Shown one piece after another: positions 1-10,245 of a stretch of DNA of 37,500 nt. A program made the position numbers and the translations under genes. Every line of letters starts with the position of its first letter. The first letter of the stretch is position 1. This DNA is from Neocallimastix lanati (nom. inval.) (lineage: Eukaryota > Neocallimastigomycota > Neocallimastigomycetes > Neocallimastigales > Neocallimastigaceae). The notes under the pieces were generated by a model. It ran no database searches. It had not been told where the DNA came from and was given only the letters and a program-made list of their open reading frames with translations. The DNA lies in the NCBI GenBank assembly GCA_016946835.1, contig JACVTC010000005.1, forward strand, positions 1,777,501-1,815,000, in the 5' to 3' direction.

Positions 1-37
1 ATTTTAATAATTTGTTAAAATATTAAAAATATTATTG

Positions 38-40
<3 letters not shown>

Positions 41-113
<73 letters not shown>
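41..113. repeat. TTA trinucleotide microsatellite in an intron
   Basis: About 24 uninterrupted TTA/ATT units. The tract begins 13 bases beyond the donor of exon 5 of the phosphoglycerate mutase gene, on its minus strand, so it lies inside the intron that leads off the left edge. Bases 1-40 hold no recognisable coding sequence. Confidence 0.95.
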
Positions 114-125
114 GCTATCATTTAC

Positions 126-1165
126 CGATGTTCAGTAGCATATTTAACGGTAACTGAATATTCTGGGAAATTTGGTAATTTTCTTTAAAAAATTAGAATA
201 TATATTAAAATTTGAGGAAATATAATGAAAATATTTAATATCTTCATCATTAATTTATTTTACATACAATCCATTTAATGCATCACAAAGAATTGGTCCT
301 GGTTTTTCAAAATTCCTATCAGCTCTTCTGCTTGTGACTATTCCAGTTTCTTTATCTAAAATAGCAAAATTTGACTTTATATATTTTAATAATATGTTTA
401 AAAAAAAAAAAAAAAAAACATTAATATATTTATATATTATCAAAAAATCTTTTTTATTTATATGTTTATTAATATTTATAATACGATTTTAAATATAATT
501 AATATTATATTTACTTTGAAAGCAATGTCTCCTGGAATCATATCAATACCAGCACCAATTGATTCAAAAGCACCTCTTCCCATATAATGCCTTTATATAT
601 ATATATATACATGTATATTTTTATTTTATTTTATTTTATTTTAAATATATATATATATATATAAATATAAATTAAAGGAAAATTTTATATTAATTAATTT
701 AAAGAATAACTATTTTTTGAATAATTATATGATTAATATAACAAAAATTCATAATTATAGAATCTTAAACAAAAATATTACTTTCTTGGATCGTAACCTA
801 AGAGAGACATGTGTGCGGTATCTGAACCACAGGCCAAACCAGGTTCAACTGGATCCATTAAACCATTAATACCATGCTCTTAAAAAATATTATTAAATTT
901 AAATTTAAATTATTTTAGTATTAATAATAATTAAATTTCATAATTTTAAATAGAGAATTTATTTTGAAATGTAAATTTTAACAATTTAATTTATTAAATT
1001 TAAAAATAAATAAAAATAAAATTATATATTTCATTTTTTATTCTTTATTATTTTCATGCATCTTAAAGATTTTATATTCATAGATATTCATAAAATTTGC
1101 TGTTTAATTTTCTATTTATGTATACGAATATTTTATATTATAATTTTATTATCTTAATAGAAATT

Positions 1166-1204
<39 letters not shown>

Positions 1205-1443
1205 TATAATAATATATATATACAAAATTTTCTAGAATAAAAAAAATTTCAATTTTATTTATCAATTTAATTTAAATATTAATAATTTTAAAGTAAAAAT
1301 AACTAATAATATTAATAATTACTTGAAATGGAATCAATATTTTTGATGTTAGCGAAGGATAATGGGGTTTCCATGTTTGTTTCTGGATGAGCAATATCAC
1401 CAACACCATCAATTAAAATGAATACTAATTTCTTTTGAACCAT
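126..1443 (-). CDS. apgM: 2,3-bisphosphoglycerate-independent phosphoglycerate mutase, archaeal type (partial, 5 exons)
   Basis: This glycolytic enzyme interconverts 3- and 2-phosphoglycerate, here the archaeal-type (ApgM) branch of the alkaline phosphatase superfamily. Exons on the minus strand are 1443-1323, 878-782, 590-515, 374-268 and 182-126. Every junction is GT-AG and the phases agree (1, 2, 0, 2, 2). The joined exons give about 153 residues. Residues 6-16 include [11 protein letters not shown], with Asp12 as probable metal ligand. Residues 46-71 contain GLMDPVEPG and CGSDTAH, where Ser59 sits at the nucleophile position, and MGRGAFE follows at 76-82. The last visible exon ends in VKYATEHR. 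The rest of the protein (roughly 400 residues in this family) lies beyond the left edge. ATG at 1443 is the first in-frame start before the conserved strand. Most fungi use a different phosphoglycerate mutase, so transfer from a prokaryote or protist is possible, but the four complete introns show it is established. The long in-frame exon 4 reading ends at a false stop inside the intron. Confidence 0.9.
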
Positions 1444-1968
1444 ATTTGTTATTATTTATTTTTTTCAAAAAGTTATTTTTATTATCTTCTTCTTTTTTTT
1501 TTTTTTTTTGTTATTAATTTTTAATTATTCTATGATTATTATTAAGAAATACTTATTTTTTTCCTATTAAAGTAAATAATAAAATAAAAATTAATGTTTT
1601 TTCTTTTAATTTTATATATTTTTAATTTTTATATATAATTTTTTTAATTAAATTTTTTATGATAAAATAATTAAATAATTAATTTTAGTTTTTTTTTTTA
1701 TTCTTTTATATCAAATTTACATTGACATAATTTTCATATGTTTCTAATTAATATATTAATACATTATAAATTATTTAATAAAGTAATATTTAGAAAGTAT
1801 GATTTAATTAAATATACACCATTTCATCAAAATTTTAAAATAAATAAATAAATAAATAAATAAGTAAATAAATAATAATAATGAATAATAAATAAATAAA
1901 AAGTAGATAAATTAGTAAATAAATAAGTAGTTAGATAAATAATAATAATAATAATAAATAAAAAGTAA

Positions 1969-2283
1969 ATAAATAAGTAGTTAGATAAATAATAATAATA
2001 ATAATACATAAAAAGTAGATAAATAAGTAAATAAATATATTAATAAATAATAAATAAAAAGTAGATAAATAAGTAAATAAATATATTAATAAATAATACA
2101 TAAAAAGTAGATAAATAAGTAAATAAATATATTAATAAATAATACATAAAAAGTAGATAAATAAGTAAATAAATATATTAATAAATAATACATAAAAAGT
2201 AGATAAATAAGTAAATAAATATATTAATAAATAATACATAAAAAGTAGATAAATAAGTAAATAAATATATTAATAAATAATAA
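1969..2283. repeat. 46-bp minisatellite, about 6 copies
   Basis: The marker GTAGATAAATAAG recurs at 2015, 2061, 2107, 2153, 2199 and 2245, exactly 46 bases apart. Before it (1845-2014) the same words occur in a less regular AAAT/AAT array. The minus-strand reading frame across it encodes only Tyr/Leu/Ile-rich low complexity and is not a gene. Confidence 0.95.
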
Positions 2284-2559
2284 AAAAATTATTTATTTAA
2301 AATATTATAATATATAAAAATTTTTTATTTAAATATTTTATTTATGTAATAATATTTTTTTAATATATATTAAAAAAAAATTTGAATTATCAAAATTTTA
2401 AATAATATATTTTTTTATATATTTTATTTTTTTATTGAATAATTTAATGTATAAGATAGTAATATAAATTTTAAAATTAGGTCAAATTAATATATATATT
2501 TGATTAGTTATATAAATTATATTTAAAAACAATATTAAGTGATTGGCTTTTTTATTCTT

Positions 2560-3420
2560 TTTTTTTATTCGAACCAAGTATAGGTGTATAATATTTAACT
2601 TTGCTAATAGCATTGAAAATTATTAGTTCTTTTAAACGGAAATGAATAAATAAATTCTTCAGAAAACCTCTATTGTTATAATGTGGCTTCTAGCTTTATC
2701 TCTTATAGTTACAATGATCGGTTTTAGTGTTAACGTATTATCATATGGAGTACCCAAATAAGTGTAAAGTTGAACCTTTTGAAATTTTATTTTGACCTAA
2801 AAAGATGATGTTATCTCTTTAATTTTCATATAATAGAATGTCAGGATGAACAACTATAGCTACACATTTGCTAATATCAAAAATCTGTAGTTTTTAATAG
2901 CCAATATTATTTTTTTTAAGGACCCTTTTAGGATTACCTTTAGAGAAAATACATAAATTATTAAAAAGAATCATCATAGTATATATTACGGAATATGATG
3001 TATACTTTAATTTTGTATTTCCATAATGATTTTGGAAATTATCTTATTCTTTTAGAAATACCACACAATTAATTAAATTACATTATTTATAGATAGAGAT
3101 AAAAGAGACATTATTCCCTGTTTTTGGATAGTCATCATCTTAAATATATTCAAATAATGAATATTAAAAATTGATACAAGAATTAAAAGAAGGGAATCCA
3201 GAACCTTCATCATGAATTATTGTTTCATAAATTTAATTAGAATAATACTGATTCCTTAAGCGCTAAAGTTAGGTGTTGATTTAATAGTTGAATAGTAGTT
3301 TCATTTTTTGCTATTTTTTGATTAATATTATAATCAATATTTTGATTAATTTGAAAAAATTTAAGTATACTATATTTTTTACATTAGTTTTATTTAAGAC
3401 TTCGTTCTTTCGGATCAGAA
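2560..3420. pseudogene. Unidentified decayed coding sequence
   Basis: This stretch is visibly less AT-rich and has far fewer simple repeats than its surroundings, as decayed coding sequence would. On the minus strand two short fragments read as ordinary protein: about 33 residues around 2660-2760 (containing LTLKPIIVTIRDKARSHI), and a piece near 3120-3230 containing IHDEGSGFPSF. Stops and frame changes separate them. The plus strand has only a 26-residue hydrophobic reading at 2681-2761. I do not recognise the family, and the strand is not certain. Confidence 0.4.
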
Positions 3421-3939
3421 ATAAACCTTTTATGAGTAATAATAATAATAATAAATTAAAAACATAATTATACATTAATAATTAAATTAATGTAATTATG
3501 CATAATAATAATTCAATTATAAAAAAAAAATAAATAAATAATATTTTGTTAAATAAATAATTAAATAAATTATTAATTTTTATTGGTTGAAAATTCTTTT
3601 TGAAATTCATTAAAGATTTTAAATTTTAAAATTTGAAATTTTTAATTTTAATAGAAATAAAATTTAACTTAAAATAATTAATAAATCATAGGCAAAAGAA
3701 ATAATGTTGAATAAGAGTTACACAAAAAATATATGATATATTTTCGAACTATTTTTTTTTTTTTTTTTTTTTTTTTATATTTTATTATTATTATTTATTT
3801 ATTTTTTCTATCTTAATTAATAGGCTTTTTATTTAATAAATAAAAATACAAACCGTCTCTTGTCAATACTGAAAAAAACTTAATTTTACTTATTATTTTT
3901 TTTAGTGATTCATCCTATTAAATATAAAAATTTTACAGC

Positions 3940-5235
3940 ATGAGTAAAAGTTATAAAAAAGAAGTATATTCAGAGGAAATAGAAAATAAAAATTTTTCTA
4001 AAGCTGTAGAAAATTTAGAAAAAATTTATAATAAAATAATACTGCCTGTGGAAAAAAACTATTTATTTGGAGCTTTTCACTCACCTCCATTAACAAAAGC
4101 AGATATTATATCGAAACCATCGGTTTTAGTTCTTGGTCAATACTCTGTAGGAAAAACCACATTTATTAATTATATTTTAGGACGAGAATTTCCAGGTTGT
4201 CATATAGGACCTGAACCAACTACAGATAGTTTTATGGCTATCATGGGAGATAAGAGAGATAGAATTATTCCTGGTTTTGCAGCTGTTGTATCTACAGATT
4301 TACCATTTACTACTTTAAACAAATTTGGTAGAGCATTTTTAAACAAATTTAAAGTTTCTCTAGTTAATTCACCAATTTCAGAAAACATAACTTTTATTGA
4401 CACCCCTGGTGTACTTTCTGGTGAAAAACAATCTATTGGACGTTCATATAATTTTCCGGAAGTTGTTAAATGGTTTGTTGAAAGAGCAGATTTAATTCTT
4501 TTATTTTTTGATGTACATAAGTTGGATATTTCTGATGAATTTAAATCAGTAATCAATGTATTAAAAGGACATGAAGAAAAAACGAGAGTTGTCCTTAATA
4601 AAGCTGATGAAATCAATGTACAACAATTAATTAGAGTACAAGGATCTTTAATGTGGTCATTAGGTAAAGTATTAAATATTTCAGAAGTAATTCGTGTATA
4701 TATATGTAGTTTATGCGATGAAGAATTAAGATATAAAGAGTGTGAGAAATTACTTAACTCTGAAGAAGAACATTTATTAAATGATTTAAGAATTCTTCCA
4801 ATAAATGCTATTGATAGAAAGGTCAATGAAATGGTTAAACGTGCTAAGTTAGTCAAGGTTCATGGTCTTATTATTTCACGTTTAAAAGAGGAAATGTCAT
4901 ATCTTAAAAAAGGTAATTGTATTATTTCACTTTTTAAAAATGAAAATAATGATTATAAACAAGTGCAATTGATTCATAATTTACCAAAAATTTTTGAGGA
5001 ACTTCAAAAGAAATATGGATTAGCTAAAAATGAATTCCCAGATGTTAAAGAATATCAAGAAAAATTAAAAAATTTTAAATTTGATACTTTTAATAAATAT
5101 AATAAAAAACAATTTTCTGAAATTGACAGAATACTTACGTCAGAAGATATGAAAAATATTATGGATGATTTCCAACAAGGAATTTCTGAAGATACAGAAA
5201 TTCAAATTAAATCAAAATACATAGCCAAATTATAA
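3940..5235 (+). CDS. EHD-family dynamin-like ATPase lacking the C-terminal EH domain
   Basis: EHD proteins bind ATP, coat membranes and remodel endosomal and plasma-membrane tubules. The 431 residues match the N-terminal and G-domain part of the family: P-loop GQYSVGKT at 66-73, switch-I region PEPTTDSF at 91-98, DTPGVLSGEKQ at 154-164, HKLDISDEF at 193-201, and NKAD at 220-223. MWSLGK (238-243) and KRAKLVKVH (300-308) follow in the lipid-binding helical part. Animal EHDs run to about 535-540 residues and end in an EH domain that binds NPF motifs. Here the protein stops right after the helical region, and I see no EH-like coding sequence downstream. Single exon. The first ATG is used; an ACAG just before it leaves a remote chance of an upstream exon. 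The nearest neighbours are unrelated. Confidence 0.93.
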   Translation: MSKSYKKEVYSEEIENKNFSKAVENLEKIYNKIILPVEKNYLFGAFHSPPLTKADIISKPSVLVLGQYSVGKTTFINYILGREFPGCHIGPEPTTDSFMAIMGDKRDRIIPGFAAVVSTDLPFTTLNKFGRAFLNKFKVSLVNSPISENITFIDTPGVLSGEKQSIGRSYNFPEVVKWFVERADLILLFFDVHKLDISDEFKSVINVLKGHEEKTRVVLNKADEINVQQLIRVQGSLMWSLGKVLNISEVIRVYICSLCDEELRYKECEKLLNSEEEHLLNDLRILPINAIDRKVNEMVKRAKLVKVHGLIISRLKEEMSYLKKGNCIISLFKNENNDYKQVQLIHNLPKIFEELQKKYGLAKNEFPDVKEYQEKLKNFKFDTFNKYNKKQFSEIDRILTSEDMKNIMDDFQQGISEDTEIQIKSKYIAKL

Positions 5236-5889
5236 ATTATGAATATTTAACATATATATACTATGATTATAGAAGGGGTTGGCATAAATTAAATTTATTA
5301 AATTAAAAAAAATATCTTAAAATCATACTTTTATCTTTGTAATTTTATAGTAAATTAATAAAGCAAAATCGATTATATCATTATTATTTTATTAAATTTA
5401 TGATGAAATTCATATTAATATTATTATTTAGTTGCTTTTTAATCAATTCATTTATATATATTAATCAATAATTAATATAATGATTTTTATAAATTTTTAT
5501 TTAATATTGAAGATTTATTCCTTTTTTATGTAACTTTAATATATATATAAACATTATAGTTTTTAATAACATTAATACTAATATTTAATAGTTTGGCATA
5601 ATTTATTGAAATTTTATATTATATGTTTTTAAATTTTCAATAAATAAATGAATTTATTTATTTACTTATTGAAAAAAGGTAATTATAATGATAATTATGG
5701 TCATTGAAGAAAATAAACAAAAAATTGATTAAAACAATTTCTCTAGAAACATGTACAAATAATTTAAATATTGATTTAATAATGTTTCTAGTTTTATCAA
5801 ATTGTTATAAAAATATAAAATATTTTCATAAGAATAGAATTATATATGATAGGGAAAAATTATAAAATATCAATTTTTTTTTATGCATT
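5236..5889. other. Intergenic, low complexity with an imperfect inverted repeat
   Basis: This is the 3' flank of the EHD gene. CTAGAAACAT at 5743-5752 is mirrored by ATGTTTCTAG at 5782-5791, and AACAATTT (5733-5740) by AAATTGTT (5799-5806), so the segment can fold into an interrupted hairpin. No gene is seen. Confidence 0.7.
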
Positions 5890-6420
5890 TATCTTCCAAA
5901 TGAGAAGAGAGCACATATCCGGAGACCTTAAGTTGAGAAAGAGGATGAACAATGGCCTCTAGATTTTTTGTCAGTTATCATTTTAATTCTATATTTTTGA
6001 TTTATATTAGCTCCATGATCTACTTATTATCTTATTATGGCTTTATTTCTATAACTATATTCGGTTAATAATGGTGTTTCTTATAACATTCAATTGTTAT
6101 GTGATACTTAATCATACTTGATAAACATCACTCCCATGTTCAATAAAATTATACAATGGGTTCTTTTCTGTTTCGACAGGTTATTATTAATAGTAATAAA
6201 TGATTTCCAAAATAATTTTCGTAATCCAGTTTCTTAGGAAAATTTATATCAACTCCATATTCTATTAAATATATGATCAATGTTTAATTTTCATTTTTAC
6301 ATATTTCTGGTAAAGATTTATTATATTCATCAACTTTACTGTCATCAGATAAACTTGTAAAATCATCTATTTATTATGAATCACAAATTCTTTCAATTAT
6401 TTCATTTTATTTATTTCATC
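5890..6420 (-). pseudogene. Ankyrin-repeat protein relic
   Basis: Read on the minus strand, three pieces carry the ankyrin signature at the end of the repeat: LIIYLIEYGVDIN near 6240-6285, PLYNFIEHGSDV near 6120-6160, and VDHGANIN near 6000-6025. They are spaced as successive repeats would be, but TAA stops and frame shifts lie between and within them, and no start codon or long frame survives. Ankyrin arrays are repeat-scaffold interaction modules, and large families of them are common in early-diverging fungi. This copy is clearly dead. Both its ends are estimates, because decay merges into AT-rich background. Confidence 0.75.
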
Positions 6421-6799
6421 TATTTCTTCAAAACATCATTTTCATTTGGTTATAGATAAATAATGACAAATCAAAAAAATTTATATTATTATAAAATTAT
6501 ATATAATATGCATAATATACTAAATAATACTTTTTTAATATAGATATTTCATTTATTAAAGATTTTCTTTTTTTTTTTTTTTTATTGTAAATTAATTACA
6601 AGTTGTATACAATTTATTTTATCTTTGTATGTATATATATTTTATTATGAAGATGTTTTGACCAATGGAAGCTTTTTATTGTTTATTAATCGAGCATAAT
6701 TTGTTTCTCTTGGTGGATAAAAAAATATATATATATATATTTGTAATATTTATTTATTTTTTATTTTTTTTATTTTTAATTTTAAAAAAATAATATATA
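6421..6799. other. Upstream region of the Nudix gene
   Basis: About 380 bp containing a T run near 6568-6583, an AT dinucleotide tract at about 6724-6740, and T/A-rich sequence up to the start codon. No specific promoter element could be separated from the background. Confidence 0.6.
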
Positions 6800-7213
6800 A
6801 TGAAAAAATATAATATTATAGTTGTATTTGACAAAACGGAAAAAAGGATTCTTATGTGTAAAAGAGCGAAGAATCCTTTCAAAGGAAAATTCAATTTTGT
6901 TGGTGGTAAAGTAGAACAAGGAGAAACAGAAGATGCTGCAGCTTATCGTGAATTATATGAAGAAACCGGAATTTCAAAAGAAGATATAATTCTTACACGA
7001 TTAATGGATTTTAAATATTATACCAATGATTTAGAACTTGAAGTATATTCAGGAAAACTCAATAAAGATGTCACCTTAGTTGAAGAAATAAATAAATTAT
7101 CATGGATTGATAGAACTGAAAACTTTTGTGATATGGAACGTTTTGCGGGAAAAAGTAATATTGAACATATATTACAAATTGTTGAATCTTATAAAGAAGT
7201 AACTTTAAAATGA
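6800..7213 (+). CDS. Nudix hydrolase (MutT-like)
   Basis: Nudix enzymes hydrolyse nucleoside diphosphates linked to another moiety, using metal held by the Nudix box. The complete box lies at residues 36-58: Gly36, Glu42, Arg50-Glu51-Leu52, Glu54-Glu55, Gly57-Ile58, fitting GX5EX7REUXEEXGU. The 137-residue length is that of a single Nudix fold with no extra domain. The start of the protein (MKKYNIIVVFDKTEKRILMC) and the GKFNFVGGK strand look like bacterial MutT-type proteins that clean oxidised nucleotides or act on NDP-sugars; the substrate cannot be read from sequence. Single exon, no organelle signal. The bacterial look and lack of introns suggest horizontal transfer, which is well known in gut fungi, but only a phylogeny could show it. 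Confidence 0.9.
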   Translation: MKKYNIIVVFDKTEKRILMCKRAKNPFKGKFNFVGGKVEQGETEDAAAYRELYEETGISKEDIILTRLMDFKYYTNDLELEVYSGKLNKDVTLVEEINKLSWIDRTENFCDMERFAGKSNIEHILQIVESYKEVTLK

Positions 7214-8221
7214 AAAAAATAAATGTATTATATGTTTATGTTTGTTCATTAAAAACTAATAATATTATTTAATTTCAAAAAATATTCCTGAAAATATTCA
7301 TATTTTTTTTTTCTAAATGCAATCAATTAAAGTAATATCGTAATCTATTAAAATAAATTTATAACTTTTTTTTTTTATTTATTTATTTATTTATTTTTAA
7401 ATTATAAATAATATCAATAAATATCAGTAAATATTATAATTATCATAGCATAAAATAATTTTATTTTATTTAAATAATAGATTAATAATTTTAAAAGCAT
7501 CATATATATTTTTTTATGTACTGAAATTTCAAATATTCATTTAAATTATTTATTTTTTAAATTTAAATTACAATAATTAAATATATATATCCAATAAATA
7601 AAAAATCATAATTTATGTGTTTATCTATTTTTAAATTAAATATGTTAATAAAATTTCAAAATAATAATATATATTATAAAATATTAGATTATCGTTTTGT
7701 ATAAATATATATATACTTGAAAGAAAAAATTTTCAAACATAATAAGAATAATAATATAATAGGATATTAAATATAAAAAAAAAAAAAATATACTTTAATT
7801 CAAAATAATTTATTAAAAGTTATTATTAATAATATAAATATTCTTTATTTCAGTTTTACTTATTCTTTCATTTTATGAAATTTTTAATTCCTCAATAATA
7901 GCTATTATTATTATTAATATTATTATTATACTATACAAATATGTATTTTATATAAAAATAAAATATTTTAAAATATATATTCAAAATAATTTTATACTAA
8001 TAAGCATAATTATATCTTTCAGTATTAAAGTTTTAAATACAAGCTAAAAAAAAAATTAAAAAGTACCAAACCTTATTTGTTTAAGAATCAATTTTAATTA
8101 AATATAATGTATATTATATATTATAATTAATTATATAATAATATTAAATATATTATTATTATTATTATTTTGATAATCTAGTACTAAATATCCCAAAGAG
8201 TGATGAAATGTTCATAATATT

Positions 8222-8338
8222 TTGATATAGCCTTCCAATTTATTAAAATAAACATACAGGTTTTTATAACAAATATTATAACAAATATATGTTCAAACTT
8301 TGTGTTGATAATTTAATATTTTTGGGAGGCTATATCAA
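8222..8338. repeat. Imperfect inverted repeat, possible small foldback element
   Basis: TTGATATAGCCT at 8222-8233 is exactly complementary to AGGCTATATCAA at 8327-8338. The next ~30 bases inward on each side also pair imperfectly. The size (about 117 bp) suits either a MITE remnant or a structured transcript. No target-site duplication is obvious in this AT-rich context. Confidence 0.6.
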
Positions 8339-8796
8339 TAACTGTCAAAATGGTTCAAAGAATAAGAAGAATTTGAGGTTATTTCACCTTATATATTAAT
8401 ATAGTCTTTCTTTTTATTTTTATTTTTATTTATTTATTTATTTTTTTTATTAAAATTTGATTTGAATAAAATATGAAACGTAAAAAGAGGTATTTTCATA
8501 TGTTATTCACATCAAACTGTAATTTTTATAAAATATTAGTAAAATTTAATTATTTCCTAGTTGAAATTTACATATATATAAATAATAAATAATTTAAATA
8601 ATATTATTTATATATTAATTATTAATATGGATTGCATTGTTATAGTTCAATTAAAGCATCTTAAAATATATATTTTTTAATTATTGAATAGAAATAGTAA
8701 CAACTAACATAAAATATAGTAATAAATTATAGATAAAATTTCTTATATTATTTAGATTTATTTTATTATATTAATAATTTCAGTAAAAAAAAATTA

Positions 8797-8910
8797 GTAA
8801 TAATAATAATAATAGTAATGATGGTAATAATAGAAATATTATTACTACTACTACTACTACTACTACTAATAATAATAATAATAATAATAACAATAATAAT
8901 AATAATAAAT
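8797..8910. repeat. AAT/ACT compound microsatellite
   Basis: Runs of AAT flank about eight ACT units (8846-8869). The minus-strand frame through it encodes poly-Ser and poly-Ile and is an artefact of the repeat. Confidence 0.9.
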
Positions 8911-9411
8911 ATTAATAATAAAATAATTTTTGTTAGATATGGGTAAGGTAAAAGTTCGACTAAATCAAGTTTCAATAATTTAATTTGATATAGAAATCTT
9001 AAATAGAAATTAATAATAAACTAATTAATGTATTTAATATTATTATTATACTTAAATTTTTTATTTAAGTAGATAAAGCTTTTAAAATATATTTAAAAAA
9101 ATTAAAATATTTAATAATAATAAAATAAAATAAAATAAAATAAAAATCTAAAAAAAAAGTAATAATAATCTTTTAATAATTTTAGTAACATCAGAAGTAG
9201 TAACAAGAGATTAAAAGTATATTTGTTCGTTAATTTAATAAGATATAATTGCATCAGGATAATTTAATCTTTATGGATACTAGAATTTACTACAAAATTT
9301 AAATTCGGACAAGGTTCCTAGATTCATGAATAGTTTGATAGCTTTACTTTTCATATTTATTTTTCTAATTAATAAAATCTGTGATAATTAATGTTAATTT
9401 AAATACAATAG

Positions 9412-9444
<33 letters not shown>

Positions 9445-9661
9445 TATCTGAAAATTTAAATAAAAATAAAAAATTATTATTATAATTATTTATATTAATT
9501 TTTATTAATATAAATATTTATTAATTTGAATTAAATTATATAATTAAAATAATCTTCCTTGATCATTATTGAATTTTATTATTATTAATATTATTGTTCT
9601 TTATAGGTTTAATTTTTAGTGTGCCATCTTTATTGTTAATAGAAGAAATAATAGAAAAATA

Positions 9662-9664
<3 letters not shown>

Positions 9665-9704
<40 letters not shown>
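9665..9704. repeat. T homopolymer, 40 bases
   Basis: An uninterrupted run of 40 T, about 540 bp upstream of the ClpB gene. Confidence 0.9.
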
Positions 9705-10245
9705 CCATTTATTTATTTTCTTTTGGTTTCTTTTTATCCTTTTTTTCCCGGTAATTCTATTAATAATAAGTAATATGTAATATAGAAATTTTTATATAAT
9801 TTGCTATATTAATAATATATATATGGAAATTCTATTGATTATAAATGGAACATATATTATAAATAAAATTTAATATAAATACAAATACAATTTTAATATA
9901 TAGATAATATATGACTTATTTAATTATATTTTTCATAAATAGTAATTATTAAATTTTTAATTATAAAAAAAAAAAATTAAGATAATTAAATAAAATTTTG
10001 AATATATAAAGAGTTGTTTTGCTTCTTATTTTTTAAACATTTTTTATAATTTTATTTGAAAAATTGTAAAATTATATAAATTTAAATAAATATAAAAATA
10101 TTGTAAATAAAATAAAAATAAATTAATATATAATAATAATATAAGAAAATAAAAAGAAAACAAAAATTTACATAAATTGAATATAAATCAAAATTGGTTA
10201 TAATAATAAAAAATTTTTTTTTTTTTTTGAAATAATATATTTTAA

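Larger units (their letters stand above)
1444..3939. other. Divergent intergenic region, low complexity plus one relic
   Basis: This 2.5 kb separates the divergently transcribed phosphoglycerate mutase and EHD genes, so both promoters should lie here. I see no clear TATA box against the AT background. It holds a T-rich stretch near 1490-1510, AAAT-type repeats from about 1845, the 46-bp minisatellite to 2283, a more GC-rich relic at about 2560-3420, and a T run at about 3750-3776 some 165 bp before the EHD start. Confidence 0.8.
7214..10245. other. 3-kb intergenic region without an intact gene
   Basis: Mostly A/T homopolymers and AAT or AAAT tracts. Distinct items are an imperfect inverted repeat at 8222-8338, a TAA/TAG/ACT trinucleotide array at 8797-8910, a short less AT-rich patch at 9180-9350 that may be a remnant of coding sequence (not identifiable), a run of A at 9415-9442 and a run of 40 T at 9665-9704. 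The last 200 bp upstream of the ClpB gene are A-rich and end in a T run at 10213-10228. Confidence 0.8.

Noticed and set aside
255-443. 62-codon minus-strand protein
   Set aside because: Only residues from 374 to 268 are exon 4 of the phosphoglycerate mutase; both ends are intron sequence.
2560-2640. tRNA candidate with GGTTCGAAT on the minus strand
   Set aside because: The 3' side runs straight into an A tract, so neither the T stem nor the acceptor stem can form.
4200-4856. 218-codon open frame on the minus strand
   Set aside because: Lies wholly antisense to the conserved EHD gene; its Ser/Leu-rich translation is a codon-composition shadow.
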